From Amphimedon queenslandica (Eukaryota; Porifera; Demospongiae; Haplosclerida; Niphatidae), in the NCBI RefSeq assembly GCF_000090795.2, contig NW_003546381.1, forward strand, positions 146,857 through 210,856: a DNA stretch of 64,000 nucleotides, given 5' to 3'. The notes beneath the pieces were generated by a model, which worked only from the letters and a program-made list of their open reading frames with translations, did no database searches and was not told the origin of the DNA. Made by a program: the position numbers and the translations under genes. Positions 1 through 16,300 of the stretch are shown here, piece by piece. Within the stretch, counting starts at the first letter, position 1, and each line of letters starts with the position of its first letter.

Positions 1-640
1 ATTTTTATCTTAAAAATGGCTATCAAAACATCAATTTCACTAAATTTAACCAAAATTTCCTGCTATACGGTACATGCAGAGATAGAGCCAATAACAAAAC
101 CTCAATTACAATTACTAATTCAATTGACATTTTTTTGTAAAAATAGAATCATAATTATGCTATGTTGAAGTACATTTAATTCAAAATAATGCAGTTTAAC
201 TGGTAGTATATTGTCACCAGGGTTTCCAGCACAAAGTGTGCTAAGTGAGCTAAACAGCATTATGAGCTTACAAGCACTGCATTATTATAGTGCATGTGTT
301 TTGCAGTAACTTTAAAAATTCGTAAAAAATTCAATTCTAACCGTAATCAGGTCAAACTTGATATACAACATCAGAACATGTATATGTATCAGAAAAAAAT
401 TATAAAGATGGAAAATTTTCCCCTAGCTTTTTGGCAAAATTCGGCCAGAGATTGTGTACTATAGTACACGATTTTGGGCCTGATTTTTGAGCAAATTTAA
501 AAATTCATGAAAAATCTAATTTTGATCAAAATGAGCTCAAACTATTTATACAACATCAGAAGATGTATATGTATCAAAAGAAAAATACTATGGATCAGGT
601 TTTTCTACTAAGCAATCTAGACAGCACACTGATTGGCATA
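1..640. repeat. Dispersed repeat copies, family of the CAGGGTTTCC element
   Basis: The stretch holds decayed monomers of the repeat best seen at 9451-10489: an end-like 'agggtttcc' near 220, then phrases such as 'aaaaattcataaaaaattc' and 'acatgtatatgtatcag' at about 310-420 and 490-590. The first 60 bases look like the right end of a TACCGTATA-type element ('cctgctatacggta'). No coding exon was found here, including the missing 3' exons of the TTD14 homologue. Confidence 0.7.
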
Positions 641-950
641 CATGTGTACAGTGCATACATGTGCTTATGATTATGTAATGTAAAGCGGCTGCTGAGGCTT
701 TGGCGGCTGCAGAAGTCCAACTCAGCCTAGGCATTTCTAATTAAAGGGGTGTGGTAAAAGGGTTAAATAGCATTGTTTCTACTTCCGGTCTAATTTTTAA
801 CCTAGGCAATGACCCCCAATGCCTAGGCCTGCAGCCGCCTATGTGCTGAGGTAGATTGAAAGCATCTTTCTTGTGTCTGTATTTATGATTCAGTAATCAG
901 TACACTACATGTAACAACTCAATATTTTCAAAAAAACACTGTCATTTACA

Positions 951-1007
<57 letters not shown>
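951..1007. repeat. (CA)n microsatellite
   Basis: An uninterrupted CA dinucleotide run of about 57 bases, just 3' (minus strand) of the last recognised TTD14 exon. Confidence 0.98.
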
Positions 1008-1141
1008 ATCTTTGCATTCAAATCCAGCTGTAATGCAGTCAATGGCACTTAACTAAAACTATTGCATCCACAAAACTGTTTTGCAGACACACCAAATGAA
1101 AAGTAAAGCACTTTTTAAGATTTGAGTCTCCCCTCACTCAC

Positions 1142-2391
1142 TTGAGCTGCTTGCGTATCAAGTTTCCTGGCTAATTCCAGCCCTTCACTTCTGGATGCAT
1201 TATTTGTCAACTGGTAAAATTTTTCAGCACCTTTTGCAGCAGTTTCCTACAATTTGACAATAAAAGCATTCGTCATAAACAATGTGGGCTACTACCAAGT
1301 GAACGATTTGGTCGTATCGTCCATCTCGTAATGTAAAAACGTCAAGACTATTATTTCCTAATATATCTGACCAAACTTTCTCCGAACAAACTAAAAATTA
1401 CAAGATAGCTGTAACAAAAAAAATAATTTTAATATTAGTTACATGCTGAAGCATCCATTGTTCCTCTATCACATACAACTAAGCAGTTTTTACTGTCTCT
1501 ACTAGCCAGATCAGTGTAAGTTCTTTCAAGTTGCAAAATCGTTAGCAGTACATTCTCTTGAAAGACATCACATTGCTCTTGACTCAAATTAGAAAACTTG
1601 ACGCCTCCGCTAAAATGGTCAATGGACAATACTTGGTGATAAATAACTAATTGCATTTAACACTGTCATTATAATGAGTTTAGTGACAGGTATGATGGTG
1701 ATAATAAGGTAAGCCACAAGTCACATTGCCGTTTAATATAAAATTAATTTGCAATCTGTTCTATTACCTCAATAAAATTGTTGCTGCTTCTGGAACACAG
1801 TAAACCTATCAAAAAATTGATTCTTTAGTTGATTATGTATAAATTTACCTTCCACCCCAGGTTTTCAAAGAATGTTCTAAATCTTGCCAAAGCAGTAGTC
1901 TTACCAGCACACGGTCCTATTATGTAGATGTAATTACAGTGTCATTATATACAAGGTGTGATTCCATGATTATAGGTTTAAAATTACTTTCTCTACAAAG
2001 CTAGGTAGGTATTTGTGAATTTATAGATGGGAAAAAGCATTTTCAATGGCCACACCTGCATTTTCAATGGCCACACCTGACACCTTCCCACATGCATGTG
2101 CTTATTGCCACAAATTTTTGAGTAGAGATCTAGTCTACTAGATCTATCCACAAAAACTGCAAAATATTATAATTTTACAGTAACACTATTTTACTACAAA
2201 GAAAGGGCTGGGTGGAGGCTTACTAAAGCATAATCATAATTATTTCCAGTTAAATCTGATACTGATCTTTATCAACCACACAAATAAGTGGAACAACTTT
2301 TCTCATTTTCTGATCACTCACCTCCAGTTAACACAACTTTGTACACTACGCGGTGGGTAGTTGCTACTACAGAACGTTTTTCAGCAGACAT
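1142..2391 (-). CDS. TTD14: TTD14-like P-loop protein, 5' part (3' end not in window)
   Basis: Homologue of TTD14 (TRPL translocation defect protein 14), a P-loop protein with an AAA_28-type NTPase fold. Six minus-strand exons join in frame: 2391-2322 (start [12 protein letters not shown]), 1916-1849, 1805-1768, 1609-1443, 1390-1296 and 1246-1142, giving 181 codons. The Walker A motif GGPCAGKT is built across the first intron. Family blocks follow: [54 protein letters not shown], and AAKGAEKFY with [12 protein letters not shown]. The last exon ends at a GTGAGT donor, and the expected continuation (family motif WVGHPYFDV) was not found to the left, so the gene probably runs out of the window. 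In flies TTD14 acts in photoreceptor trafficking; the role here is unknown. Confidence 0.85.
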
Positions 2392-2573
2392 AATAGACCT
2401 CAAAACTAATCTCAAGCCAGTAGCTCAAAACAGCACTGAGGTACTTCCGTTCTTCGAGGATTTTCCAGATCGGGAGGTGGGCAAACCACTACATGTAGAT
2501 CTAGTTGATTATATAATTTTATTTTAAAATAAAAACAAAAAAAATTATTTTCGTCTGAAAGTCCTGACCATTT

Positions 2574-4049
2574 TCAATTAAGACCTAGGATCCCTTCGGG
2601 AAGGAGTTTTTGAAGAAGTGTAAGAAAAATAGTTGTAACAGTTTTGGCATACTGTGTCATCGCTTGGGGGAAATGATAAGCAATAACAGTGAGACTCATA
2701 AAACTGAAACACAGCACACCTGTGAAGACCATGAAAAAGGGAGCATCACGCTGCGGGAAAACCGAAACTTCGTGATGCTGTGGTAATAGCTCCCGATCAA
2801 CAATCTCAACATTAGAGGGATAAGGAGGGAAATGGTTGCCTCGTTCCAAGGGAAATGGAATCCTTTGAAACGTTGCTTCCCAAGACGATGCCAACAGTGC
2901 CAAAGACCCATCAATTCTCTTCCAGTGACTAAGGTGATGGAAAGCATATCCTATAGCTTCGCTGTCACCTCTCTTGACGATATGCTCGGAGGGAGGGATC
3001 AAAGGTTTTAGTTCTAAAAGATACCGAGGGACATGAGGGTTTAGTTCAACTGCACGATAAATAGCATCATAGACTGCAAGTTCGGGTGGCGTTGGGCCAC
3101 GTCGAGGATCAATAGACAACTTTTCTCCAAGAGCTTTAGCCTTCAATAGGGCAACAGTATAGCTCAGGGAGGTAGACTTGTGCAACAGTGATTCCTCGTG
3201 CTTTGACAAAAAGGTATTGAGTTCACAATAGCTTTGAGATTCCAAGAGACATTCTGTTAGGTTCTCGTAAATGTTAACCAAAAACAGAGCACGCGAGTCT
3301 TTCAAAAGGTCCCGGTAGAGTTTAATGGCTTCTTTAACCTTTCCTAAACGTCTCGCACATACGGCTAGCCTAAACCTACAGTATGCACACACGTTAGCAT
3401 TACGCTCATGGACAGGTTTATAGACAGGATCACTGTGACATAAAATTGATGAATCTTTATGATTAGCCTCTGCCGATTTCAGAGCTTGTTTCAGAAGGTC
3501 TTCAACATCAAGCATGCTTTGAGCCTCTTCTTCGGCGAGGAGTATTAATGCAGGGACACAATTTGGATTCATTTCCAGAGCACTATGAGCAATGGCTACA
3601 CGCTCCTGACGATCTTTCTCCTTCCATGCACTTATCATGAGTACATCGGCAGGATCATCATCAAATCCGATTCCTTCGTGAGTGAATATTGAGAGACAGT
3701 AAGATGTGCTTAGATCAAAATCATAGTCAGTGATGACATTACGGTTGGTTTCTAATTGATAACGATACAGTTCGGCACCACGGAATAAAGCCATTGAGTT
3801 TCTAATAGGTTTAGCATCAGCAAGCTTCTTCTGTTTAGATGCTGAGTTTTCTTTCTTTAGGACCAGGAAAGATGGCAGGAAAGCCTTTCCAAAAGCAGCT
3901 AGTCGTTCAATGATGGACAATCCGTATATTGTAAAGTGTAGCCACTCCAGAAACATCAGCATACCAGATAGTAAAGAAGAAGTCCCTGTTAGCAGTAGGT
4001 AAAACTGAGTTGTCGTGTTGTTGAAGAAGTTGTCCACTGAGTTCATCAT
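2574..4049 (-). CDS. ST7: ST7 homologue (suppressor of tumorigenicity 7), intronless
   Basis: A single 491-codon reading frame with end-to-end similarity to the ST7 family. N-terminal hydrophobic segments lie at about residues 14-45 (FYLLLTGTSSLLSGMLMFLE), followed by the family blocks LFRGAELYRYQLETNR, LILLAEEEAQSMLDVEDLLK, RRLGKVKEAIKLYRDLLKD, ELNPHVPRYLLELKPLIPP, HIVKRGDSEAIGYAFHHL and DRELLPQHHEVSVFP. Two further hydrophobic stretches close the protein (about 438-480). ST7 is a conserved multi-pass membrane protein with TPR-like helices; vertebrate copies have been linked to extracellular-matrix gene expression and growth suppression. Length is close to the smaller animal ST7 forms. Vertebrate ST7 has many introns, so a single exon here is notable. 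It starts 111 bases from the divergent gene at 4161. Confidence 0.95.
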   Translation of the reverse strand: MMNSVDNFFNNTTTQFYLLLTGTSSLLSGMLMFLEWLHFTIYGLSIIERLAAFGKAFLPSFLVLKKENSASKQKKLADAKPIRNSMALFRGAELYRYQLETNRNVITDYDFDLSTSYCLSIFTHEGIGFDDDPADVLMISAWKEKDRQERVAIAHSALEMNPNCVPALILLAEEEAQSMLDVEDLLKQALKSAEANHKDSSILCHSDPVYKPVHERNANVCAYCRFRLAVCARRLGKVKEAIKLYRDLLKDSRALFLVNIYENLTECLLESQSYCELNTFLSKHEESLLHKSTSLSYTVALLKAKALGEKLSIDPRRGPTPPELAVYDAIYRAVELNPHVPRYLLELKPLIPPSEHIVKRGDSEAIGYAFHHLSHWKRIDGSLALLASSWEATFQRIPFPLERGNHFPPYPSNVEIVDRELLPQHHEVSVFPQRDAPFFMVFTGVLCFSFMSLTVIAYHFPQAMTQYAKTVTTIFLTLLQKLLPEGILGLN

Positions 4050-4160
4050 GAGAGTTCACACCAAGGGATGACACTTCTTTCTAAATAAAGCGCATTTGAT
4101 CTACTTTCTTCTCCAAACCGCACCCGCTATTGTGACTGTGTACTTAATTTAAAATTCAAA
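4050..4160. promoter_or_regulatory. Bidirectional promoter between ST7 and orphan gene
   Basis: Only 111 bases separate the divergent start codons of ST7 (minus) and the gene at 4161 (plus), so both must share regulatory DNA here. No TATA-like or E-box motif stands out. The role is inferred from spacing. Confidence 0.5.
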
Positions 4161-4622
4161 ATGCCGAAATCAAAGCGACGAAAGCAGAGAGTCGCTGAAG
4201 CTTCTCGTCACTTACAAAAGGCAAGGAAGAAATTAGAAAAAGAGGCCAAGAAGGAAAACAATATTTCTGACGATGCTACACCTAAAGATAGTGAAATCTC
4301 TGCTGAGGAAGTCTCTATTAAATCCAAAGACTGTACCCCACCTCTTGATGATGAAACCACTGTGGATGAGTCGGTGGATGAGTCTCTTGCTGACACTGAC
4401 GAGGGGAATAATGGCTGGCTCGGCTATACTTTAGATGGTTTTTACACTGGATTGGCTAAGGTGGGTATAACGAAATTTTTCGAGACTCTTGGTTGTGTGA
4501 TGGGTAATTTTGGAGAACCTGGATTTAAAAAAATGAAGCGATTGAAGTATAGTAGGGTTCCCCACTGTGGCATAGTGCATGCGGCTTCTTGTCTGTGCAT
4601 GGATTGTCAAGTTGCTCAATAA
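4161..4622 (+). CDS. Orphan 153-aa protein, charged N-terminus and Cys-containing tail
   Basis: I do not recognise this protein. The N-terminus is strongly basic (MPKSKRRKQR) and runs into a charged helical stretch to about residue 35. An acidic, Ser/Thr/Glu-rich region follows (about 35-85). The C-terminal third is a compact GWLGYTLDGFYTGLAKVG segment and a Cys-containing end (CLCMDCQVAQ). The ATG lies 111 bases from the divergent ST7 start in an AT-rich leader. Possible donors inside the frame (for example AAG/GTGGGT near 4459) leave open that this is the first exon of the MTFR-like gene at 5680, whose own start is missing; the phase would fit but no sequence match supports it. Codon choice and length favour a real gene. 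Confidence 0.5.
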   Translation: MPKSKRRKQRVAEASRHLQKARKKLEKEAKKENNISDDATPKDSEISAEEVSIKSKDCTPPLDDETTVDESVDESLADTDEGNNGWLGYTLDGFYTGLAKVGITKFFETLGCVMGNFGEPGFKKMKRLKYSRVPHCGIVHAASCLCMDCQVAQ

Positions 4623-4639
4623 TAAAATTACAATGAGAG

Positions 4640-5010
4640 AATTTTTAATTTAATTTTTTTCTCATGCATAATGTACATGAGCTGATATCAAATTTGAATT
4701 TAAACTTTAAATTCATAAAAAAATTCAAATTTGATTGGATTAAAGTTGCTCAAAAATAGCCTTTGGTTGATGGCCAAATTTCATCGAAAATGGTTAGGAG
4801 AGAATTTTCTAATTTTATTATTTTTTGATACATATACATGTTCTTATAATTGTATATTAACTTTGAGCTGATTCCATTCAAATTTGAATTTTTAATGAAG
4901 TTTTAAAGTTGCTCAAAAGTTGGGCCAATGACCAAAGACTGTAGCCTTTGGTCTTTAGCCAAATTTCATCAAAATGGCTAGAAGAGAATTCTTCATTGAG
5001 CTCCCTTTCT
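4640..5010. repeat. Dispersed repeat, two monomers of the CAGGGTTTCC family
   Basis: Two tandem, diverged copies of the ~180-base monomer (in reverse orientation relative to 9451-10489), with the phrases 'gaatttttaatgaagttttaaagttgct' (split here) and 'gccaaatttcatc'. No gene seen. Confidence 0.7.
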
Positions 5011-5186
5011 AAAACAAAGTTTATCACTTTGATAGCAATTTACCAAAATAATTAAAACACACCAATATAAACAACTATGTTCATGCTCAGTGGAACATTG
5101 CCAAAAATTTGCCAAATTAAAACCCAGCAATCACCAAAAATTATATTTACCTCTCCAAAATTACAAGCTACATGTATATTATGTGA

Positions 5187-5396
5187 TACTGTATAACGGG
5201 AAATTTTGGAAGGAATTAAATTGGGCGAATTTGGTATTTTGATAGTCATTTGCCAAAAGAAAATCCACCATTTTGAGCAATTATACGCATGCTCAATGGC
5301 ACGTGGCCACTAATTTGCCAAATTAAAATTTGCCAATCACCAAAATTTAGTAATTCGCCAAATTTAACTCCCTCCAAAATTTCCCGATATACGGTA
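5187..5396. mobile_element. MITE with TACCGTATA-type inverted ends, ~210 bases
   Basis: Inverted termini ('tactgtataacgggaaattt' and 'aaatttcccgatatacggta') enclose a nearly palindromic body with 'gccaaatt'/'aatttggc' blocks and 'ttatacgcatgctcaatggc'. The same element occurs at 8502-8713 and 53361-53570. It has no coding capacity. Confidence 0.85.
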
Positions 5397-5679
5397 ATCT
5401 ATGATAGCAAAATGTATTCATCTTGTGTATTACACTTTTTCTAAAGACAATTACACCTAAGAAAAGAATTGCAATAATTACATGTAGAGCTACATTGATT
5501 AAAGCTGCATGGAGAATTGTTTGGGTGGTCATTTGAACTATGGAATTTCATGTTGTTGGAGTCATAAAGAGTAAAATGAATGCCAAATGTAATGATGCAT
5601 ACCATGTTTTATCATTTTTATGATCAGCGTTGTATTCAATGCATATGCATATTGTATTTTTTTACTTTATTTATTTTAG

Positions 5680-7525
5680 AGAGTAGAGGTTGCCAAAGAT
5701 GTTATTTTTCCATCTAGAGTTTTAAAACGGGAATTAGAAGATGCTCAGAGACGTTTAAAAGAGATGGAGACGGAACTGATTGCTATGAAAGCTACAGGAA
5801 GCGGCCAATCTGAAGTAATTATTTCTACTGTAATCTATCATTCAAGCTAGCATACTGTAGTAGAGTTGTGGTTATGGTAATACCAGGGTTTCATATAGGG
5901 GAATATCCCCTGTTCTAAGTTCCCCCTAATTAGTTTAGGTAAATGATTAGCTTTTGATGGAATTAACTTATCAACAAGTAGAATAGAAAAATCAGCTTTT
6001 GCTTGAATGCAAGCCCCAAAAACGATGTGACATTATTATCAATTTTGACATGTTCCCCTTGGCCTGTATGAAATCCATAGTAATACATGACATTAACAAC
6101 TTACATCACTGCTATGAATTACTAAAATTTAATGTTGAATAAACATACATTTGTACATGAACATACATGTACAGAATTAATAGTTGCAATGTTGGACAGT
6201 GCCAACTGTGTCATTTTGTATTGAATTACGATAAACTACCGTATACCGGTTAATTTTTGTGATAGAAAATTTTTGTGAATCTTGCATTTCTAAGATTTTA
6301 CAGGATTAATTTTTGCAAATAGCTTGTAACCTGCACCACATGGCAATGGAGATGCAGAATTTCATGGTGGAAAAATTTTGCGAAAAAGCAAGAAACCGCA
6401 AAATTTACGAAAATATTTCACCGCAAAAATAAACTGGTATACGGTATATATGATAGACTGTAAGTAGTGCTTATGTATGTACATTAGCTAATATTGTAAT
6501 TGTTTTATAATAATAATTATTCCTTTATACAGGGCACATCTGCAGTACAAGAAGTACCTGCAGCTCCCCCTCCTCCCCCTCCTCCTCCTCCTCCTCCTCC
6601 TCCTCCTCCTCCTCCCCCTCCATCATTTTCTACTATGCCCAAACTTATTATAACTAGGAAAAGAAAAGCTCTTGTAAGTTTAGTACATGTGTTTCTACTT
6701 CTTTGCTTTTTTATGTTACATGTGCTACATATTGTAAAGGAAAAAATTACTAAGCCATCCATTTGCAAAATTTAGTGCATCATTTGAAAACAGAGGTAGT
6801 AAAATTTATAATCTTGAATAATATCAAAATTAAAAGTTTTTAACATGTGGTATATATGACTTTCAAAGCACTGTAAATCTGTAATCACATTAAGTATATG
6901 TCATTGATGCCAAAATACAGCATTCATTATGTACATTATTTTGTATTTTCTAGAGTACTAACAATGTGAATAATGATAAATTTGTGGTGTCATTAGCTGA
7001 TCTAAAAAGTGTCAAACTGAGCAAGACATCAAGAAAGAGTAACCCACCAAAGAGGTAAGTGCATTAACATCCTGTGTGGTCATACACTCGTGTGTTCCTC
7101 TTTTCTTGCTATAGCTGCACTCCTCAAATGGAATTCAAGAAGAAGCTACGATCTGTTAAGGGCGATCGTAGCCCAGGTGGTACAGTGATACGTAGTAACA
7201 AGAGAAGAGAATCAACTGCTGAAGGTCTGACACCAATGATTGCACAAGCATTGAGAAAAAAATTTGAGGTACATATCTTTATATCTTATGTGTAATGAGC
7301 ACTTATGCGTAGTGAAAATTTATTTCCCTTAATTTGATTAATCTTATTCTTTAGGCTGCGTACCCTTTGTCTCCTGAAAATTCAACTAGTTCTGCTCATA
7401 ATTCACCTCCTCCTCCATCAGGACAAACCAGAGGTCCTCCTTCACCACCCCAGCAGTCTCTTGAAAAAGAACTCTCTCATTCTCACGTTACAACTCCATC
7501 TGTTTGTGATATACGAAATATTTAA
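5680..7525 (+). CDS. Mitochondrial fission regulator (MTFR1/MTFR2) family, 5' end not identified
   Basis: Five plus-strand exons join in frame: 5680-5814, 6533-6673, 6954-7054, 7115-7268 and 7355-7525 (stop), about 233 residues. The order matches MTFR1/MTFR2: a coiled coil (RELEDAQRRLKEMETELIA), a long polyproline run, an ADLKSVKLSKTSRKS block like the family's 'MNxVKLR' segment, RSPGG (shared with MTFR2), and IAQALRKKFE matching the family motif 'I.ALK.KF'. MTFR proteins sit at mitochondria and promote fission. The first listed exon opens in phase 0 with no Met, so at least one upstream exon is missing; the conserved N-terminal 'R.IG..LPL..CPR' block was not found. The tail is Ser/Pro-rich. 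Confidence 0.72.
6237..6446. mobile_element. MITE with TACCGTATA-type ends, second internal type
   Basis: Ends 'taccgtataccggttaattt' and 'aaataaactggtatacggta' are inverted repeats. The body ('tttttgtgaat', 'accgcaaaatttacgaaaat') differs from the 5187 copy, so it is a different subfamily. It lies in an intron of the MTFR-like gene. Confidence 0.8.
6568..6621 (+). repeat. Coding CCT trinucleotide run (polyproline)
   Basis: A near-pure CCT/CCC run within the second MTFR-like exon encodes about 20 consecutive prolines. The complementary strand gives a false polyglycine frame. Length polymorphism is likely. Confidence 0.9.
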
Positions 7526-7608
7526 TATTTTATGTTATTTTTAAGATAATTTAATTATCATAATAATTTTTTATAAACTCCGCCTATAGTAGGCGGCAAC
7601 TGAAAAAA

Positions 7609-12990
<5,382 letters not shown>

Positions 12991-13395
12991 TTGTTTAATT
13001 TTTATTTGTTTTTTTAGATGTTTTTTTTGTCGTTTTTATTTTGAAAATTATCAATGACAAACAAAAATATAATATTAAGAAGTAACACAAAATTGAAAGA
13101 TAGTGCTTAATATTCAATTTTATTGTGTAAAGTCCTTACTGGTGTAGTAGTTTTGTTTGATCTGTATAGTTTAAAAATTTTTTTGATATTATATGCTACA
13201 AAATTTGATCACAATTAGCTATTTTACAAATAAAAAATGCAGAGAAAAAACATGTCTAATGCTCATAAAAATATTTTAATACTGAAAACAGTGATCATCA
13301 ATACTAATAAGATAGCAAAGTTACTTCAAAAACACAAAATTAAATACAATTAACAGACTAATAATAGAAACAATTAAATAATACTGTCTTAAGTA
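12991..13395. other. Convergent intergenic region, nothing recognised
   Basis: AT-rich 3' flanks of the convergent AGC kinase and beta-helix gene. No conserved frame or repeat was seen. Confidence 0.5.
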
Positions 13396-16300
13396 TTACA
13401 GTTCCACACTTACAAAATGATAACGGTCACCACTTTTTATGAATTCCCAATTTTGAGTAGCACCATATTCTCTCATACTTGTTTCTGTCAAAGTATTTCT
13501 TTGACTTCTTCTCTTGTTTCTTAAACGGCCTATAACTCTTACGGTAAGAAATATGACAGGCATTCCTAACAAAAGGACAATTAGAGGCATATAATACCAC
13601 ACTAAAAGAAAATACTCAGAAGTGGCAGTATCTCTGTCAAGAGAAGCAAAATCACATTGAATGCTATCACTGGTAATATTAGTTGCGTTGTAAGAGAAGG
13701 TTTCATTAAAGAATGAACTAGTTTGCATTGATAAAAGAAGAATGAAGATTAGCTGGACGATCACTTCAATAGCATTTGTTAGCAGTGCCTTGTATGGCCT
13801 GACATAGCCATATAAAGTCATTGTGCACATGATAAGTAAGGTCAAATACGTCTAAAAATAAAAAATCAAAATAATTTCCTTGTAGCAAACACTACTATAC
13901 CAATTATAACTCACAGTGTTATTAGGTATGATAATTACTATAAGAAATAGTAGCCTTCTGTTAATTTCCACTACTGACCACCATGACAAATTTTCTGTAA
14001 ATGGCTCTCCAAATGAAGATTTAATTCTATGAAGCCAACCAAGCATCTACAAGGACTCACAATTAAACAAAGAAACCCAAAAATATCTCTAACTTGTTGA
14101 TTTTTGCAAGTCAGTATAGCCAATATAAGAAGTAAAATAGAAATAATAGCCAATAGAATAGCAATAATTACGGCAGGAATAGCCACAAATAAGTGATCTT
14201 TTTGAAAGCACAACAAAGAACCATCAAAATACCATACCTACATGTATTATATAAACAGTAATTAATTATTATCCATTAAAGTTATTTATAGTAAGCATCA
14301 GATTTATTTGTGTCAGTAGCAATTATATAATGGTGTATAGCACTTTATTTTTTAAAGGGGTTTATTTTAGTGGTTTTGCTGTAAATTGTAATTCGCGGTT
14401 TTTAATTTGGCAATTTTTGTGTACACGTGCATTACTGAGCATGCGCATTAATGATTGGTAATTTTAATATTGGCGATTCTGCTTGCAAACTGCCAATTGC
14501 CAGAATAAAACACCACTGAATTAAAGCACCATACAGTATATTGCTTATAAAATATGCATTGACAACTAAAATCAAAATGAATAATTATTATGCTCTAGAC
14601 TCAAAATGTACTATTACAATATGAAAAAGTTGTGAGCTTACATGACCATTTTGAGGAACATAAGGACAATTCAGTACACTCATAGCAGCATAAGCAGTCT
14701 GAGGATAAACAAGTAATAGTGCAAGCCACAAACCATGAAACTTTAACACACCAGGTCTGCACCTATTGAAGCATAACTTACCAGCAATATATGACCTAGA
14801 AGTAAGTCAGTTAGGTAAGAATGAAAAATGCTAGTGCTATACTCACCTTACGACAATAATAAAAGATATAACAACAACTGATACTAGTAGTGGAAGGAAC
14901 CGAAGTAGGTAGGAATTTGATACAGACAATTCAGCATCAATACAAAAATCATATGGAAAGTATAAACCCATAAAACTGGATAGGTAATAAAGCTATTTTT
15001 TAAAGTTAAATGTAAAAATATGCTTAACAGTTGCTTACATAAACACTGTGCTTCTGAAATGATAAGGGAAACTGCTGCGTAGCCAGTGGAGCAATCTATT
15101 ATAATATAAATTGCTGGTAAAAAGGGAAAGATAGTGTTTCTCGACTTACTTGAATGTAAAATAAAAATGGATACAAAAAGGATGGAAATGGTTTGTCAAC
15201 AGCCACAATGAAGAGAAGTATTAATACATCAACAATTACTATACAAACAAAAGAATTATTAAGTTTTGATATGCCATTTGAAATAATCAAATCTGTAATA
15301 AAAACAACATTACTATTGTCAGATTTTATTATCAATTTTAGGCCTGACAATACAATAGCAAATTTATACAACACTAACAATAATTTATAGATAAGGAAAT
15401 ATTCATGAATTGATTACACACACACATACCCAATGCTAGTATCAAGTAAACGTATTGATGGCTACACGTTATACATTTGTTAAACAATACACTCACTCCT
15501 TTTCCACTAGGACAACTGCCACACAGGATACCTATTAGCAAAATTAATTGATATCTATAATATGTTCATCATATTTGAAATACTGAAGTTAAAACCTAAC
15601 AATTATGCTTACAAGTAAAAGTATAAAATACCTGTGCGGCCACAGGCACATTGTTTATCAGGATAAGAGTTAGAGTAAGAGTAAGCACACTGTGATTCTC
15701 CCAGACTCGTATTAAAAAAACACTGGCAGTAACCAGGAGGACACTCATATAAGAAAAGATTCGGTGTCTGATTGTACACGTGAGTAGCCCACATATGAGA
15801 CTATAAATGAGAAACCAAAAAGTTTTTGGAAAAGAGTAAAAAGGAAAGACGATGAATCAATATTCATCCAAGAGAAAAACTCATGTGCAAATTACACAGA
15901 ACAATTAGACAATGAAAGCAATCATACTTTAATCACAATAGCATCTTGATCCTTCTCACAGGCAAGAACTTGGTCTTGATTCATATCACATTGACAGTAG
16001 TTTAAATTATGATCGGACGTCAATGACCAACCAATTGGACAATCAACGATATTAAAAGGAATATCACTAACTTTCTATAAAATTGGAAAAATGATGAATG
16101 AAATATGAGCAGAGAGCAATAGAAGCTATAATAAAATCAATAATGAATGATACTAACAGATGCACTATCAGCAGAGACTGCTATACTACCAATACTGTAG
16201 TTTCCTGGTAACGTCTTGTTATAATAAAATGTAACATTAGCAACAAATGGCTCTTCAGTTATCAAGAAAATGTTAGGATTGATACTCACATCATCAATAA

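Noticed and set aside
1-1141. Search for remaining TTD14 exons (WVGHPYFDV block)
   Set aside because: No matching minus-strand codons found; the stretch is repeats and a microsatellite.
2288-2527. Plus-strand 79-codon frame
   Set aside because: Antisense to TTD14 exon 1, which has a start, a donor and the family's P-loop continuation.
5347-5532. Small hydrophobic minus-strand frame
   Set aside because: It overlaps a MITE terminus; one hydrophobic stretch in AT-rich DNA is not enough support.
6517-6768. Minus-strand frame with a polyglycine run
   Set aside because: It is the complement of the CCT run that encodes polyproline in the MTFR-like exon; the plus strand has splice sites and family motifs.
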